A DNA stretch of 42,496 bases, taken from assembly GCA_964292295.1 (NCBI GenBank), contig CAXYVC010000014.1, positions 1 to 42,496 of the forward strand, read 5' to 3'. Below are positions 32,722 to 40,283 of this stretch, piece after piece; within the stretch, counting starts at the first letter, position 1, and every line of letters starts with the position of its first letter. The translations under genes were made by a program, and so were the position numbers. This DNA is from CAXYVC01 sp964292295. Its GTDB lineage: Bacteria; Acidobacteriota; Holophagae; Holophagales; Holophagaceae. Below the pieces are notes generated by a model. That model searched no databases, was not told the origin of the DNA, and saw nothing but the letters and a program-made list of their open reading frames with translations.

Positions 32722-32739
32722 CCGGGGCCCTTGCCCCGG
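32722..32739 (+). terminator. Hairpin before the metallo-hydrolase gene, overlapping its ribosome site
   Basis: A 7-bp stem CCGGGGC / GCCCCGG with loop CCTT. The right arm shares GG with the Shine-Dalgarno GGAGG (32738-32742). It may end the DUF2911 transcript or modulate access to the ribosome site; the sequence does not decide. Confidence 0.4.
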
Positions 32740-32748
32740 AGGACGCGC

Positions 32749-33594
32749 ATGCGAATCGGCGACTGGCGGGTGGATCTCATCGTGGCGGACCGCTTCCGCC
32801 TGGACGGCGGCGCCATGTTCGGCATCGTGCCGAAGGTGATGTGGGAGCGCCTGATGCCGCCGGATGGGCGGAACCGCATCCCCATGGCGTGCAATGTGCT
32901 GCTGCTCCGGAACGGAGTGCGCACGGTGCTGGTGGAGAGCGGCAACGACGCCTTTGCCGACCCGGCCACCCGGGAGCGCCTGGCGCTGGAGGACGCGGAC
33001 GGCCTGATGCGCGGCCTGGCCGCGCTGGGCATCGCGCCGGGGGAGGTCACGGACCTGGTGCTCACCCACCTGCACCTGGACCACGCGGGGGGGGCCACCC
33101 GTCCGGACGCCTCGGGGCGGCGGGTGCCGAGCTTTCCCTGCGCCACGGTGTGGGTGCAGGCGGCGGAGCTGGAGGACGCGCGCCGCCCCCATCCCCGCGC
33201 CAAGGGCAGCTACGTGCGGGGGCACTGGGGGCCCCTGGCCGGCGCGGGCCTGCTGCGGACGGTGGAAGGCTTGCACGCTCTGGCACCGGGGCTTCTCCTC
33301 CGCCCCCTGCCGGGCCACAACCGGGGCAACCAGGGCGTGGTGGTGGAGGGGGCTGGCGCCCGGCTGGTGCAGCCGGGGGGTCTCATCCCCACCCGCCACC
33401 ACCTGCCGCCCACGTGGTGCATGGGCTACGACCTGGACGTGGTGGCCTGCGTGGACACGCGCCAGGCGCTGCTGGAGGAACTGGCGGACACGGACGCCCT
33501 GCTCGCCTTCGGCCACGACCCCGAGGCGCCCTTCTGCACCGTGGCGCGGGACGCGAAGGGGCGCTTCCGGGCCGAACCCGTCAGGCTTCCGTGA
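32749..33594 (+). CDS. Metallo-beta-lactamase-fold hydrolase with altered bridging-metal position
   Basis: 281 aa. The MBL zinc motif THLHLDHAGG (His107, His109, Asp111, His112), the third His in PGHNRGNQG (His190) and the last His in AFGHD (His256) are all present. Related enzymes read GDLIPT..HLPP at the fourth motif, where Asp bridges the two metals. Here it is GGLIPTRHHLPP, with Gly211 (codon GGT) at the Asp position. The fold segment PTWCMGYDLD that follows is intact. GGAGG sits six bases before ATG 32749. Substrate unknown; the metal site is probably changed or mononuclear. The 3' end overlaps the convergent PilT-like gene by 14 bases. Confidence 0.85.
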   Translation: MRIGDWRVDLIVADRFRLDGGAMFGIVPKVMWERLMPPDGRNRIPMACNVLLLRNGVRTVLVESGNDAFADPATRERLALEDADGLMRGLAALGIAPGEVTDLVLTHLHLDHAGGATRPDASGRRVPSFPCATVWVQAAELEDARRPHPRAKGSYVRGHWGPLAGAGLLRTVEGLHALAPGLLLRPLPGHNRGNQGVVVEGAGARLVQPGGLIPTRHHLPPTWCMGYDLDVVACVDTRQALLEELADTDALLAFGHDPEAPFCTVARDAKGRFRAEPVRLP

Positions 33595-35026
33595 TCCTCT
33601 GGCCCTCGCAGCGGGGGTCGAAGGCGAAGCCCGCCTCCTTGCAGGCGGCGATGAAGGCCTCCCGGTGCTGGCACTTCAGGTAGGCCTCCTGGGGCTCCAC
33701 CTCGCCCCGGCGGATCAGCTGAAGCAGGGCCTCCGTGTGCCCCACCTGGCCGTAGCGACCGCCCTTCGTGGCGGCGGGCAGTTCCTCGAAGCGCCCTGCG
33801 CGGATGAGGGCGGCCAGGGCGGGGTTGCTGAAGAAGGTCTCCAGGGCCGCGGCGCGCCCGCCGCCGGGGCGGCGCAGCAGGGTGTGGCCCACCACCGCCT
33901 TCAGGCATTCGGAGAGGCGGTTGCGGGCCCAGCCCTGGCGCTCCAGGGGGAAGGCGTCCTGCAGGGTGTACAGGGTGTCGACCAGGGAGAGGGTGCCGAG
34001 GGTGGCGAGCACCATGCAGCCGGACTGGGCGGCCTGCAGGGCCAGCTCCACCAGGCTCGGGTCGCGCAGCTCGCCCAGCGCCAGGATGTCCGGTGCCTGC
34101 GCGAGGGCGGCCCGGATGGCCTGGCGGTGCCGCGGAACGTCCCGTCCCACCTCCCGCTGGCGCAGCAGGCAGCTTCCCTTCGGGTAGGTGAACTCGATGG
34201 CGTCCTGGATGGCGATGATGTAGTCCTGGCGGTGGCGGTTGGCGCGGTCCAGCAGGCTGGCCATGGTGGTGCTGCGGCCCGAGCCGCTGGCGCCCGTGAG
34301 CAGCACGAGGCCATGTTTCAGGCAGGCGAGGCGCTGGACCTCCTCGCTGAGGCCCAGCGTGGCGGCGTCCGGCAGCGTGTCCGGGATGACGCGGATGGCT
34401 GCCGAGGGGCCCGTGGCGTCGTGGAAGAGGCTCACCCGCTGGCGGCAGTGGAGTTCGGGTTCGGCATGGGAGAACTCCGTGTCCTGGCCCCCCTGGAAGG
34501 CCTCCATGCACGGGGCGGGTGCCCAGGGCTTCACCATCTCCTCCAGGTCGTTTGCCGAGAGGGTGCCCGTGTCCTCCAGGACCTCCAGGCGCCCGTCGAG
34601 GCGCAGGACCGGGCATTCCTCGCTGTTCAGGTAGAGGTCGGAACCCCCCGCCCGCAGCAGGCGCCGGAGCAGGCCGTCCAGGCGCCCCCCGGTGGAGGCC
34701 GTTCCTGCCGGTCCGCCGCTCGCCCCGGCCCGGCCCACCAGGATGCGGGTGCCCAGGGTGCTGCGCAGGAAGATGAGCTGGAAGCGCTCCTGTTCGAAGC
34801 TGTGGTCCACGCTGACCTTCTCGCCGCGCAGGTACGCCGTCTCCTGGTCCGGCGGCAGCAGCTCCTTGGCCAGGCCGTCCAGCACGGTGCCCAGCAGCTC
34901 GGAGCCCGGCAGGATCTGGCGGTGGCCACCCGCGAACTCCAGCAGGGGCGGATCGCCGGGATCCAGGCGCAGGATGGGTGCGCCCTTCTGGACCATCGTG
35001 GCGAGGAAGCGGTCGATCTTGGCCAT
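33581..35026 (-). CDS. PilT/PilU-like protein with duplicated N-terminal domain and degraded ATPase site
   Basis: 481 aa. Residues ~127-400 follow the PilT retraction-ATPase plan (GGSDLYLNSEECPVLRLDGRL for the N-terminal domain, then the RecA-like core). The nucleotide site is altered: Walker A is GASGSGRSTT with Arg251 instead of Lys; the Asp box is AIQDAIEF with Gln274 for the catalytic Glu; and the His box is TLGTLS with Gly344 for His. Walker B (APDILALGELRD) keeps its Glu. Residues 1-~105 resemble a second PilT N-terminal domain (IDRFLATMVQKGAPILRLDPGDPPLLEFAGG...DHSFEQERFQLIFLRSTLG), making a tandem. The C-terminus is longer than PilT and holds repeated acidic/basic helices. Probably a non-hydrolysing partner of a type IV pilus motor (inference). 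Confidence 0.82.
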   Translation of the reverse strand: MAKIDRFLATMVQKGAPILRLDPGDPPLLEFAGGHRQILPGSELLGTVLDGLAKELLPPDQETAYLRGEKVSVDHSFEQERFQLIFLRSTLGTRILVGRAGASGGPAGTASTGGRLDGLLRRLLRAGGSDLYLNSEECPVLRLDGRLEVLEDTGTLSANDLEEMVKPWAPAPCMEAFQGGQDTEFSHAEPELHCRQRVSLFHDATGPSAAIRVIPDTLPDAATLGLSEEVQRLACLKHGLVLLTGASGSGRSTTMASLLDRANRHRQDYIIAIQDAIEFTYPKGSCLLRQREVGRDVPRHRQAIRAALAQAPDILALGELRDPSLVELALQAAQSGCMVLATLGTLSLVDTLYTLQDAFPLERQGWARNRLSECLKAVVGHTLLRRPGGGRAAALETFFSNPALAALIRAGRFEELPAATKGGRYGQVGHTEALLQLIRRGEVEPQEAYLKCQHREAFIAACKEAGFAFDPRCEGQRITEA

Positions 35027-35086
35027 GGCGTGCTCTTGGGAATGAGCCAGCCTAGGACGGAGGCTTCTTGGCTGTCGAGGAAAGCT

Positions 35087-35953
35087 TCAGTCCCCGCGGA
35101 AGCTGGCGCCCAGGAAGGCCAGGGCGGGGCCGAGGCCCGAGCGCCAGCTGGACCAGGAGCGCCCGCCCGGTCCCACGCGCAGGGCGGCCGGGGTGCCCTT
35201 GGCGCGCAGCAGGTGGTGCAGCTCCAGGGTGCCGGAGAGGAGGGGGTCCCGGTCCCCGCAGGCCAGGTACCAGTGCACCCGGGCCAGCTCCTCCGGGCGG
35301 GCGGCTTCAGCCAGGGCGAGGGGGCTGGCGGCGAGGAAGTCCGGGCTCAGGCGGGCCGCGCCCTTCAGCCCCGCGCCGAAGGGGCCGAAGCCCGTGCCCC
35401 ACAGGGTGTCCGGCAGCGCCGGGATCTCGGCCTTCGGCGCCAGGGTGGCGCCCAGGGCCGCGCAGGCGCCGAAGAGGTCCGGTCGCTTCAGGGCGAAGCG
35501 CAGCGCGCCGCGCCCGCCCTGGGCCTGCCCCGCAAGGGCGCGGGCGCGGGGCAGGGGCCGCACCCGGAAGCGGCTTTCGATGTAGGGCATGAACTCCTGC
35601 AGGAAGTAGTCCTCCCAGCGCCCCTCGGGGCCGTTGACGTAGCCGCACTTCAGGCCGTCCGGCAGCACCACCAGCATGGGGGCCAGCTCCTGGGCCCCGA
35701 TGGCCTTGTCCAGCACCTGCGCCACCTCCCCGAAGTGGATCCACGCGGTGTCGTCCTCCCCCGCGTCGTGCAGAAGGTAGACCACGGGGTAGGTGCGGCG
35801 GGTGGTCTCGTAGCCCGGGGGCACGTAGATGGAGTAGCGCATGGCCCGTCCCATGACCTTGCTGGGCAGCGTGAGACCTTCCCGGATCTCCCCTTCGGCC
35901 TTCAGCGCCAGCAGGGTGCAGAGGGTGAGGAGCAGGGTGCGGAACCACGCCAT
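35087..35953 (-). CDS. Exported esterase-D-fold protein lacking catalytic Ser and His (pseudo-esterase)
   Basis: 288 aa. A signal peptide (MAWFRTLLLTLCTLLALKAEG) leads a putative-esterase (PF00756-type) fold: YSIYVPPGYETTRRTYPVVYLLHDAGEDDTAW, then LPDGLKCGYVNGPEGRWEDYF, then YIESRFRV. The nucleophile elbow reads ALAGQAQGGRGALRF, so Ala144 (codon GCC) stands where the family has Ser in G-x-S-x-G-G. The catalytic His in the GGHDWxxW motif is Arg265 (GGRSWSSW, codon CGC). An Asp (CGDRD) remains. GGAGG lies eight bases before the ATG at 35953. A binding or structural role in the periplasm is inferred. Confidence 0.83.
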   Translation of the reverse strand: MAWFRTLLLTLCTLLALKAEGEIREGLTLPSKVMGRAMRYSIYVPPGYETTRRTYPVVYLLHDAGEDDTAWIHFGEVAQVLDKAIGAQELAPMLVVLPDGLKCGYVNGPEGRWEDYFLQEFMPYIESRFRVRPLPRARALAGQAQGGRGALRFALKRPDLFGACAALGATLAPKAEIPALPDTLWGTGFGPFGAGLKGAARLSPDFLAASPLALAEAARPEELARVHWYLACGDRDPLLSGTLELHHLLRAKGTPAALRVGPGGRSWSSWRSGLGPALAFLGASFRGD

Positions 35954-36009
35954 GGGGCGACCTCCGCCCTCCATGCTACGCCCGGGCTACGCTGGAACCG
36001 GAGGGGTGC

Positions 36010-36729
36010 ATGCGTCCCGTACTCGTGAGTGCCTGCCTGCTGGGGGAAGCCGTGCGCTACGACGGGGGCAGCAAGCCCCTGGACAGCCCCTGTCTCGCCC
36101 GTTGGCGCGCCGAGGGGCGCGTGCGTCCGGTGTGTCCGGAGGCCCTGGGGGGGCTGCCCATCCCCCGCCCCCCCGCGGAGCTCCAGGCGGATGGCCGGGT
36201 GCGGGACCGGGCCGGCGTGGACCGCACGGAGGCCTTCGAAAGGGGGGCGTCCCGGGTTCTGGACCTGGCGGAGGGCGCCGCCCTGGCGCTCCTCAAGGAG
36301 GGAAGCCCCTCCTGTGGAAGCCGCCGGATCCATGACGGCAGCTTCCGCGGGCTCCGGATCCCGGGCGAGGGGCTGGCGGGCGCGGCCCGCGCCCGCCCGG
36401 GCATTTCCCGCTTCCGCGGAGAACCGATGAGAGGCTCCGGGGCCTGGCTGGCGCGGGGGGGGCAGGGCGGACCGGTGCTCCTGGAGCTGCGCCTCGTGGA
36501 GGGCGTGGCGCTCCGCCTCGCGGGCCTCCTCGCCCCCGGCGATCAGCCGGGTCCGCGCCTGGCGGCCCTGGCGTCCCGGGGAGCGCGCGATCCGGAAGCC
36601 TGGAGGGCGGGGCTTGGCGCCAGCGAGGTGCGCTGGGTGCCCGCGGAGCCTCCCGGCCCACGGGGCCTGGGCGCCTCGCTTGCCCTGGATGGGGGCCGTG
36701 GCGCGGTCCTGGATCTGGCCTTCGGATAG
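36010..36729 (+). CDS. DUF523 protein with extra C-terminal domain
   Basis: 239 aa. Residues 1-~140 are DUF523: VLVSACLLGEAVRYDGGSK, RVRPVCPEALGGLPIPRPPAE, ALLKEGSPSCGSRRIHDGSFRG (the conserved Cys positions), and GEGLAGAARARPGISRFRGEP. DUF523 proteins are usually ~150 aa. The following ~100 residues (GAWLARGGQGGPVLLELRLVEG...) are not recognised and are rich in Gly, Ala, Leu and Arg. GGAGGGG precedes the ATG. It diverges from the pseudo-esterase across 56 bases. Function unknown. Confidence 0.78.
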   Translation: MRPVLVSACLLGEAVRYDGGSKPLDSPCLARWRAEGRVRPVCPEALGGLPIPRPPAELQADGRVRDRAGVDRTEAFERGASRVLDLAEGAALALLKEGSPSCGSRRIHDGSFRGLRIPGEGLAGAARARPGISRFRGEPMRGSGAWLARGGQGGPVLLELRLVEGVALRLAGLLAPGDQPGPRLAALASRGARDPEAWRAGLGASEVRWVPAEPPGPRGLGASLALDGGRGAVLDLAFG

Positions 36730-36776
36730 CAGACGGGGCCCACGCCAGCTGGTTGTTCGGGTGGGGCAGTCTGTAG

Positions 36777-36810
36777 GGATTGGACTATCCTGGTCAAGAA
36801 TTTCCAATCC
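36777..36810. repeat. Inverted repeat upstream of the chemoreceptor gene
   Basis: Arms GGATTGGA (36777-36784) and TCCAATCC (36803-36810), perfect, with an 18-base spacer. It overlaps a possible sigma-28 promoter and lies 51 bases before the chemoreceptor ATG, so it could be an operator. Confidence 0.45.
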
Positions 36811-36820
36811 AGGTCGATGG
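36794..36820 (+). promoter_or_regulatory. Possible sigma-28 (FliA) promoter of the chemoreceptor
   Basis: TCAAGAAT, then 11 bases, then GTCGATGG. Against the enterobacterial FliA consensus (TAAAGTTT-N11-GCCGATAA) both boxes match at 5 of 8 positions with exact spacing. Chemoreceptor genes are common FliA targets, which supports it, but the match is moderate. Confidence 0.4.
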
Positions 36821-36860
36821 TTCTCTCGAGCGTTGTCCGGGGTTGCGTGCGGGGTGCGCG

Positions 36861-38405
36861 ATGAAGATCGGCAGGAAGATCTCCCTGACCAGTGGAGCCA
36901 TGGCTGCGGCCACGACCCTGCTGGTGATGACCATCAGCATGGTCATCCAGTACCGTGCCCTCGGGGCCCAGGCGACCGCCATGCAGGAGAGCCGCATCAG
37001 GACCCTGCGGGAGCTCCTGGCCCACCAGGGGGCCGATTTCAAGGTGGCCGACGGAACCCTGTTCGTGGGGAAAGTCCCCCTGAACGGCAACAACGCGATT
37101 CCAGACAAGCTGAAGGATCTGTGCGGGGGAACGGCCACCCTCTTCCTGGGTGACACCCGGGTGGCCACCAACGTGCTGGATGCCGACGGGAAGCGGGCCG
37201 TGGGCACCCGGCTGGAGGGGCCCGCCCGGGAGGCGGTCCTCGTCCAGGGGCGCAGCTACCGCGGCGAGGCCACGATCCTCGGCGAGCGCTACTTCACGGC
37301 CTACGATCCCATCCGGGACGCCAGGGGCGAGACCGTGGGCATCCTCTACGTGGGCGTGCGCAAGAGCGACTACTTCCATTCCTTCTACCGGTTCACCTGG
37401 ATCGCCGCGGGCATCACCCTCCTGGCCCTTGCGGTGGCCTTCGCGGTGATGCGGCGGCTGGCCTGGCGCATCAGCAGCCCCATCGCCCAGATCGTGGCTG
37501 GCATGGAGCAGTCGGACCTCACGCTGGTCCTGGAGGAGGCGGGTGATGACGAGGTCCGCGCCCTCGCCAGGGCCTTCAACGTGCACAACGGGATGCTCCG
37601 CGAGGCGCTGAAGCGCTTCGCGGGGGAATCCCACCAGGTGGCCAGCGGGAGCACCGAGCTCTCGGCCACCGCGGAGGAGCTTTCGGCCACGACCAGCGAG
37701 CTGGACCGGGGCATCGAGGCGCAGCGGGACCGCACCGACCAGGTGGCCAGCGCCATCACCGAGCTGACCGCCTCCATCGAGACCGTCTCCAGCAACGCGA
37801 AGCTCTCCCGGGAGGTGTCCCACCAGGCGGCGCAGGCGGCCGTGGCGGGCACCCAGGTGGGACACGAGACGTCCCGGGCCATGGACTCGGTGCGGGAGAG
37901 CACGAACCGCATGGTCCAGGCGATCCGGGTCATCCGGGACATCGCGAACCAGACCAACCTGCTCTCCCTCAATGCCGCCATCGAGGCGGCCAAGGCGGGC
38001 AGCCTCGGCAAGGGCTTCGCCGTGGTGGCCGAGGAGGTGCGCAAGCTGGCCGAGCGTTCCCAGGCCTCCGCCAAGGAGATCGAGGGCTTCATCACCAGCT
38101 CCCTGGCCTCGGTCGAGGAGGGGGCGCGCAGTGTGCATGCGGTGGTGGCCCAGCTCGAGGACATCCGATCCCACGCGGAACATGCGGCGGAGGCCGTGTC
38201 CCAGATCGCCCAGGCGAGCGGGGAACAGGCGCGCACGGCCGAGGAGGTGGCGCAGCTCACGACCCAGGTGGCCAGCGAGAACGCGCGGGCCTCCGCGGCG
38301 AGCGCCCAGATGGCCGTCACGAGCCGGGAGGTGGCCCGCACGGCCAGCGAGCTGGCCCGGATCGCGGAGCAGCTCCGCGCCGAGGCCGGGCGCTTCAAGG
38401 TCTGA
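36861..38405 (+). CDS. Methyl-accepting chemotaxis protein with periplasmic Cache-type sensor
   Basis: 514 aa. The first membrane helix lies at ~9-32. A single Cache-like periplasmic domain follows (~40-175) with the landmark YFTAYDPIRDARGETVGILYVGV, then a second helix (~180-202), a HAMP linker (SSPIAQIVAGMEQSDLTLVLEEAGDDEVRALARAF) and a long signalling helix. The conserved hairpin tip is readable (RDIANQTNLLSLNAAIEAAKAG.GKGFAVVAEEVRKLAERS). There is no C-terminal NWETF-type pentapeptide, so adaptation proteins are not tethered. Ligand unknown. The ATG at 36861 is chosen because the longer frame adds 27 polar residues before the first membrane helix. Confidence 0.93.
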   Translation: MKIGRKISLTSGAMAAATTLLVMTISMVIQYRALGAQATAMQESRIRTLRELLAHQGADFKVADGTLFVGKVPLNGNNAIPDKLKDLCGGTATLFLGDTRVATNVLDADGKRAVGTRLEGPAREAVLVQGRSYRGEATILGERYFTAYDPIRDARGETVGILYVGVRKSDYFHSFYRFTWIAAGITLLALAVAFAVMRRLAWRISSPIAQIVAGMEQSDLTLVLEEAGDDEVRALARAFNVHNGMLREALKRFAGESHQVASGSTELSATAEELSATTSELDRGIEAQRDRTDQVASAITELTASIETVSSNAKLSREVSHQAAQAAVAGTQVGHETSRAMDSVRESTNRMVQAIRVIRDIANQTNLLSLNAAIEAAKAGSLGKGFAVVAEEVRKLAERSQASAKEIEGFITSSLASVEEGARSVHAVVAQLEDIRSHAEHAAEAVSQIAQASGEQARTAEEVAQLTTQVASENARASAASAQMAVTSREVARTASELARIAEQLRAEAGRFKV

Positions 38406-38451
38406 GCTCCAGGGGCGGGTCCGGGCCAGGGGAAGGGCGCGCGGATTCCCG

Positions 38452-40059
38452 TCAGCTCCTTGCGGAGAGCTCCGCGTAGCCGCCCTGGAAGTCCTCGATG
38501 CGCCCGTGCTCCACGCGCCAGATGCGGGTGGCCACCTCGTCGATCAGGTCCTCGTCGTGGGTCACGAGCAGCACGGTGCCGGGGTAGTTCTGGAGGGCCG
38601 TGTTCACGGCGATGACGGCCTCCAGGTCCAGGTGGTTCGTGGGTTCGTCCAGCACCAGGATGTTGGGCTTCTGGAGCATGAGCTTGCAGAACATCAGGCG
38701 GCAGGCCTCTCCGCCCGAGAGCACCTCCGTGCGCTTCATGCCCTCCTCGCCGCGGAAGAGCATCTGGCCCAGGACGCCCCGCACCTGCTCCACGGTGGCG
38801 TCCGGGTCGAACTGCTGCAGCCAGTCCACCAGGGTCCATCCGCTGGGGATGCTCTCCTGGAAGTCCTGGGCGAAGTAGCCCACGTTGGCCTCGTGGCCCC
38901 ACTTCACGGTGCCGCCGTCCAGGCTGAGTCCGCGTTCCGTGACGCCCGGCGCGTTGGCCAGCAGCGCGTTCAGCAGGCTGCTCTTGCCGGCGCCGTTGCG
39001 GCCGAGGATGGCGATCTTCTCGCCCCGCTGCACGGCGGCGGTGAAGCCCTGCACCACCTCCAGGCGCCCGCCGTCCACGTCGTAGCCCTTGCGCACGTCC
39101 TCGAACTCCAGGGCGTGGCGTCCGCCGGGCTTCTCCACGGTGAAGCGGATGTAGGGGCGCTGGATGTTGCTGCGGGCCAGGTCGCCCGGCGCCAGGCGCT
39201 CCACCTCCTTGCGGCGGCTGGCCACCTGGCTGGAGCGGGTGCCGGCGGCAAAGCGGGCGATGAACTCGTTGAGCTGGGCGATCTTCTTTTCGCGCTGGGC
39301 GTTCTCGGCCTCGATGCGGTTCCGCACCTGGGTCTTCTGCAGCACCATGTCGTCGTAGCCGCCGGTGTACTGGATGATCGTCTGGTAGTCGATGTCCGCA
39401 ATGTGGGTGCAGACCTCGTTCAGGAAGTGGCGGTCGTGGCTGATGAGGATGACCGTGCCGTCGTAGGCGCAGAGGAAGCCCTTCAGCCAGTGGATGGATT
39501 CCAGGTCCAGGTGGTTCGTGGGCTCGTCCAGCAGCAGGGCCTCGGGCCGCCCGAAGAGGGCCTGGGCCAGCAGCACGCGCACCTTCTGGCCGCCCTGGAG
39601 CTCCGCCATCTTCCGCTCGTGGAGCGCCTCCGGGATGTCCAGGCCGTCCAGGAGCACGGCCGCGTCGGACTCGGCGGTGTAGCCGTCCTCGTCGCCGACC
39701 ACGCCCTCCAGCTCCGCCACGCGCATGCCGTCCGCATCGGTCATCTCGGCCTTCGCGTAGATGGCGTCCCGCTCCTGCAGGGCCTTCCAGAGGGGCTGGT
39801 TGCCCATGATGACCGTGTCGATCACGCGGTATTCGTCAAAGGCGAACTGGTCCTGGCGCAGGATGCCCATCTTGCGGGGGCGCTGCACGGTGCCGGTCTG
39901 GGCCTCCGTCTCGCCCGCCAGCACCTTCATGAAGGTGGACTTGCCGCTGCCATTCGGGCCGGTCAGGCCGTAGCGCCGCCCCGGCGTGAAGGTGGTGGTG
40001 ACGTCCTCGAAGAGGATCTTGGCGCCGAAGCGCATGGTGACATTCTGGACAGCGAGCAT
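38452..40059 (-). CDS. ybiT: ABC-F family ATPase YbiT-like
   Basis: 535 aa soluble protein with two ABC domains and no membrane part. First domain: Walker A GPNGSGKST, signature LQGGQ, Walker B ALLLDEPTNHLD. Second domain: GRNGAGKSS, LSGGE, ILVLDEPTNHLD. The N-terminus (VQNVTMRFGAKILFEDV), LRQDQFAFDEYRVIDTVIMG and SHDRHFLNEVCTHIADIDY follow E. coli YbiT closely. ABC-F proteins act on the ribosome exit site. GAGGA precedes ATG 40059; the longer frame is discarded. Confidence 0.93.
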   Translation of the reverse strand: MLAVQNVTMRFGAKILFEDVTTTFTPGRRYGLTGPNGSGKSTFMKVLAGETEAQTGTVQRPRKMGILRQDQFAFDEYRVIDTVIMGNQPLWKALQERDAIYAKAEMTDADGMRVAELEGVVGDEDGYTAESDAAVLLDGLDIPEALHERKMAELQGGQKVRVLLAQALFGRPEALLLDEPTNHLDLESIHWLKGFLCAYDGTVILISHDRHFLNEVCTHIADIDYQTIIQYTGGYDDMVLQKTQVRNRIEAENAQREKKIAQLNEFIARFAAGTRSSQVASRRKEVERLAPGDLARSNIQRPYIRFTVEKPGGRHALEFEDVRKGYDVDGGRLEVVQGFTAAVQRGEKIAILGRNGAGKSSLLNALLANAPGVTERGLSLDGGTVKWGHEANVGYFAQDFQESIPSGWTLVDWLQQFDPDATVEQVRGVLGQMLFRGEEGMKRTEVLSGGEACRLMFCKLMLQKPNILVLDEPTNHLDLEAVIAVNTALQNYPGTVLLVTHDEDLIDEVATRIWRVEHGRIEDFQGGYAELSARS

Positions 40060-40165
40060 CGGCTTCCTCGAAACCCTCCATGGTACCGGAGCGGCATGGG
40101 AAACCCGAGCGTGCTTTTGTTCATGCGAAGCAGGCACTCTCCCGTAAAGGCCAGGGGATGCAGTC

Positions 40166-40181
40166 TGTGACGGGTATCACG
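40166..40181. promoter_or_regulatory. CRP/FNR-type palindromic site
   Basis: TGTGA, six bases, TCACG: nine of the ten consensus positions of the CRP site (TGTGA-N6-TCACA). It lies about 105 bases before the GTG of the AT-richer secreted gene and 107 bases before the divergent ybiT start. A 9-mer direct repeat TCCCGTAAA (40140-40148 and 40217-40225) flanks it. Confidence 0.45.
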
Positions 40182-40283
40182 AGTATCTTCTTGCGAGGTA
40201 AACCTTCCTGGGATTGTCCCGTAAAATCTGCCCGTGGAGACCAAGTCGGCTCCCGGTTCTTTCAAATCCAAAAGGAGGCTTTC

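Noticed and set aside
33581..35026. Annotation as a normal PilT retraction ATPase
   Set aside because: Three catalytic positions (Walker A Lys, Asp-box Glu, His-box His) are replaced.
40191..40227. Sigma-70 promoter TTGCGA...TAAAAT before the low-GC gene
   Set aside because: The spacer would be 25 bases, too long; no alternative pairing with 16-18 bases was found.
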